From Mycolicibacterium celeriflavum (GTDB lineage: Bacteria > Actinomycetota > Actinomycetes > Mycobacteriales > Mycobacteriaceae), in assembly GCF_010731795.1 (NCBI RefSeq), contig NZ_AP022591.1, positions 3,844,001 to 3,908,000 on the forward strand: a stretch of 64,000 nucleotides of DNA, given 5' to 3'. Below the pieces are notes generated by a model, which saw nothing but the letters and a program-made list of their open reading frames with translations, had not been told where the DNA came from and made no database searches. The position numbers and the translations under genes were made by a program. Of this stretch, positions 62,893-64,000 are shown piece after piece (within the stretch, counting starts at the first letter, position 1; the number at the start of each line of letters is the position of its first letter).

Positions 62893-63635
62893 GACCGTAT
62901 TTCCTTGTCCCGCAAACCTTTCGGATCGATCACCTCGCGGATCAGCTTCTGCTCACTCTCGGTGGGCAGTCGAGTCTCCTCCACCGAGTCCAATCCGTGT
63001 ACCTCGAACGAAGTGTTCTCGGCGACCTGTTCCGCCTGAACGCCGGGATGCAGCGACACCGCCCGCATCTGATGGTCGGGGCCGTTGAAGTCGAACACGC
63101 CGAGATTGGTCACCACCCGGTACACGTTGACGAACCGGTAGGCCGGGTTGTCCGGATCCACCTTGTCCCAGCCGATGCCCGAGACCACGTCGACGGAGTC
63201 GCCGAACACCCGCTTCGAGTGGTTGCCGACCCAGTAGCTGGTCGCGTGGTTGATGGTGTTGCCGGGCGCACCGCGCACACCGAACATCTGGCGAGTCGGC
63301 TGCTGCAGGGGTCCGAACGCCGAGAGATTCTGGTTGCCGTAGCGGTCAATCTGGTTGGCGCCCATGACCACATGCCGTCGACCCCACGTCAGTGTCTCGA
63401 AGACCCGGCCGAACGGCATCCACCCCTCGATCGCGCCGGCGGCGCCGAGGGCGGGTGTGTCGGCCAGCAGGCGCGCCTCACCGTCGGTCAGCAGGATGTC
63501 GGGGGAGAAGGTCAACCGGGCCAACCGGGCGCCGATCGACACCATGGTCGTCATCGGGCTCACCATGATCTCGCCGGCGTCGCGGAAGAGTTCGGCGCAC
63601 GCGACGGCGCATATTTCGGCACGGGACACCGACAT
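62889..63635 (-). CDS. ipdB: IpdB, beta subunit of COCHEA-CoA hydrolase
   Basis: A 248-residue class I CoA-transferase-like subunit. IpdAB is a ring-opening hydrolase that cleaves the last steroid ring of COCHEA-CoA. Conserved segments: SRAEICAVACAELFRDAGEI, WGRRHVVMGANQIDRYGNQNLSAFG and NTINHATSYWVGNHSKRVF. ATG 63635 overlaps the ipdA stop by one base (TGATG). Confidence 0.94.
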   Translation of the reverse strand: MSVSRAEICAVACAELFRDAGEIMVSPMTTMVSIGARLARLTFSPDILLTDGEARLLADTPALGAAGAIEGWMPFGRVFETLTWGRRHVVMGANQIDRYGNQNLSAFGPLQQPTRQMFGVRGAPGNTINHATSYWVGNHSKRVFGDSVDVVSGIGWDKVDPDNPAYRFVNVYRVVTNLGVFDFNGPDHQMRAVSLHPGVQAEQVAENTSFEVHGLDSVEETRLPTESEQKLIREVIDPKGLRDKEIRS

Positions 63636-64000
63636 CACTTGCTCTCTCCAAACTTGCGCACGGCCGCTTGATAATCGGCCTCGGTACCCGACAGATAGGT
63701 CTGCACGAACTGCTGCCACGACTCGTCGGAACCCGCTGCCTCGGCGTAGTGCCGCTGGAACTTCTCGTCGCGACGGTAATCCGGTTCAGCCGTGGTGAAG
63801 TGCGCGCTGTTCGGGGCCTCGACGACGGTGTCGACCATCATCCGGTTGATCAGCAGCGCCTGCGGCGGCACGGCCTTGACCAGTTCCTCGGTCGCGACCA
63901 CCCGCTCGACCGACAGGAACCGCTGGTCGGCGGCCATAAGGTACAGGTCGTCGAAGTAGGGGTCGATACCGGTGTAGGCCGCATTGCCCTGTGCGTCACC
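63635..64000 (-). CDS. ipdA: IpdA, alpha subunit of COCHEA-CoA hydrolase (5' end outside window)
   Basis: The last 121 codons of ipdA; the M. tuberculosis protein has about 292 residues, so roughly 170 are beyond the window. Visible: GNAAYTGIDPYFDDLYLMAADQRFLSVERVV and EAPNSAHFTTAEPDYRRDEKFQRHYAEAA. It leads the ipdA-ipdB-ipdC run with each gene overlapping the next. Confidence 0.94.
   Translation of the reverse strand, partial: GDAQGNAAYTGIDPYFDDLYLMAADQRFLSVERVVATEELVKAVPPQALLINRMMVDTVVEAPNSAHFTTAEPDYRRDEKFQRHYAEAAGSDESWQQFVQTYLSGTEADYQAAVRKFGESK

Overview
The window is a GC-rich chromosomal segment of a mycobacterium. Gene content and order follow the M. tuberculosis H37Rv interval from clpC1 (Rv3596c) to ipdA (Rv3551), read in the opposite orientation. 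Several H37Rv genes are missing from it and several genes typical of environmental Mycolicibacterium-like species are added. Both edges cut a gene: clpC1 lacks its first 39 or so codons and ipdA lacks its 5' half. Comparisons with H37Rv are from memory of that genome, not from a search.

Bases 1-18200 are mostly housekeeping. After clpC1 and its terminator comes a cobalamin riboswitch with the cobalt transporter genes cbtB-cbtA and a histidine-phosphatase gene. Then follow lpqF and the heme-degrading mhuD, an alpha/beta hydrolase, a GlxA-type regulator, mutY, a beta-carbonic anhydrase, lpqE-radA-disA on the minus strand, and carD-ispF-cysS-rlmB on the plus strand. ispD, usually between carD and ispF, is not there.

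Bases 18200-26500 form a metal and corrinoid acquisition island. A Fur/Zur-type operator lies between a whiB-like gene and what looks like the 5' stub of a CobW-type metallochaperone gene. A second cobalamin riboswitch precedes a four-gene overlapping operon: a BtuF-like lipoprotein, a permease, an ATPase and a FhuF-like Fe-S reductase. bluB (lower-ligand synthase for B12) and pxpA lie convergent to it, followed by a znuA-znuC-znuB zinc importer with a candidate Zur box.

Bases 26500-52900 and 57400-64000 are the cholesterol catabolism region. It holds kstR (co-directional with otsB and a kinase-like gene), fadE34, kshB, hsaA-hsaD-hsaC-hsaB, and the side-chain and ring C/D genes fadD3-fadE31-fadE32-fadE33-aminotransferase, fadE30-ipdF, kstR2-fadA6 and ipdA-ipdB-ipdC. 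KstR and KstR2 operator palindromes sit at the expected divergent promoters. A ketone-body module (MFS transporter, 3-hydroxybutyrate dehydrogenase, acetoacetyl-CoA synthetase, LysR regulator) and a DUF222/HNH gene are inserted between hsaB and the fadE33 operon.

Bases 52900-57400, between ipdF and kstR2, hold a mycobacterial locus resembling type VII secretion-associated effector loci: a TM protein, a DUF2563-like small protein, a large multi-domain protein and a membrane protein. The large gene is split by a complete ISL3-family element flanked by a perfect 8-bp target duplication (TGAAATGT). Removing the element and one duplication copy restores a 510-codon frame. Next to ipdC, a SatD-family gene carries two identical-format palindromes around its start codon, which could be a new autoregulatory operator.
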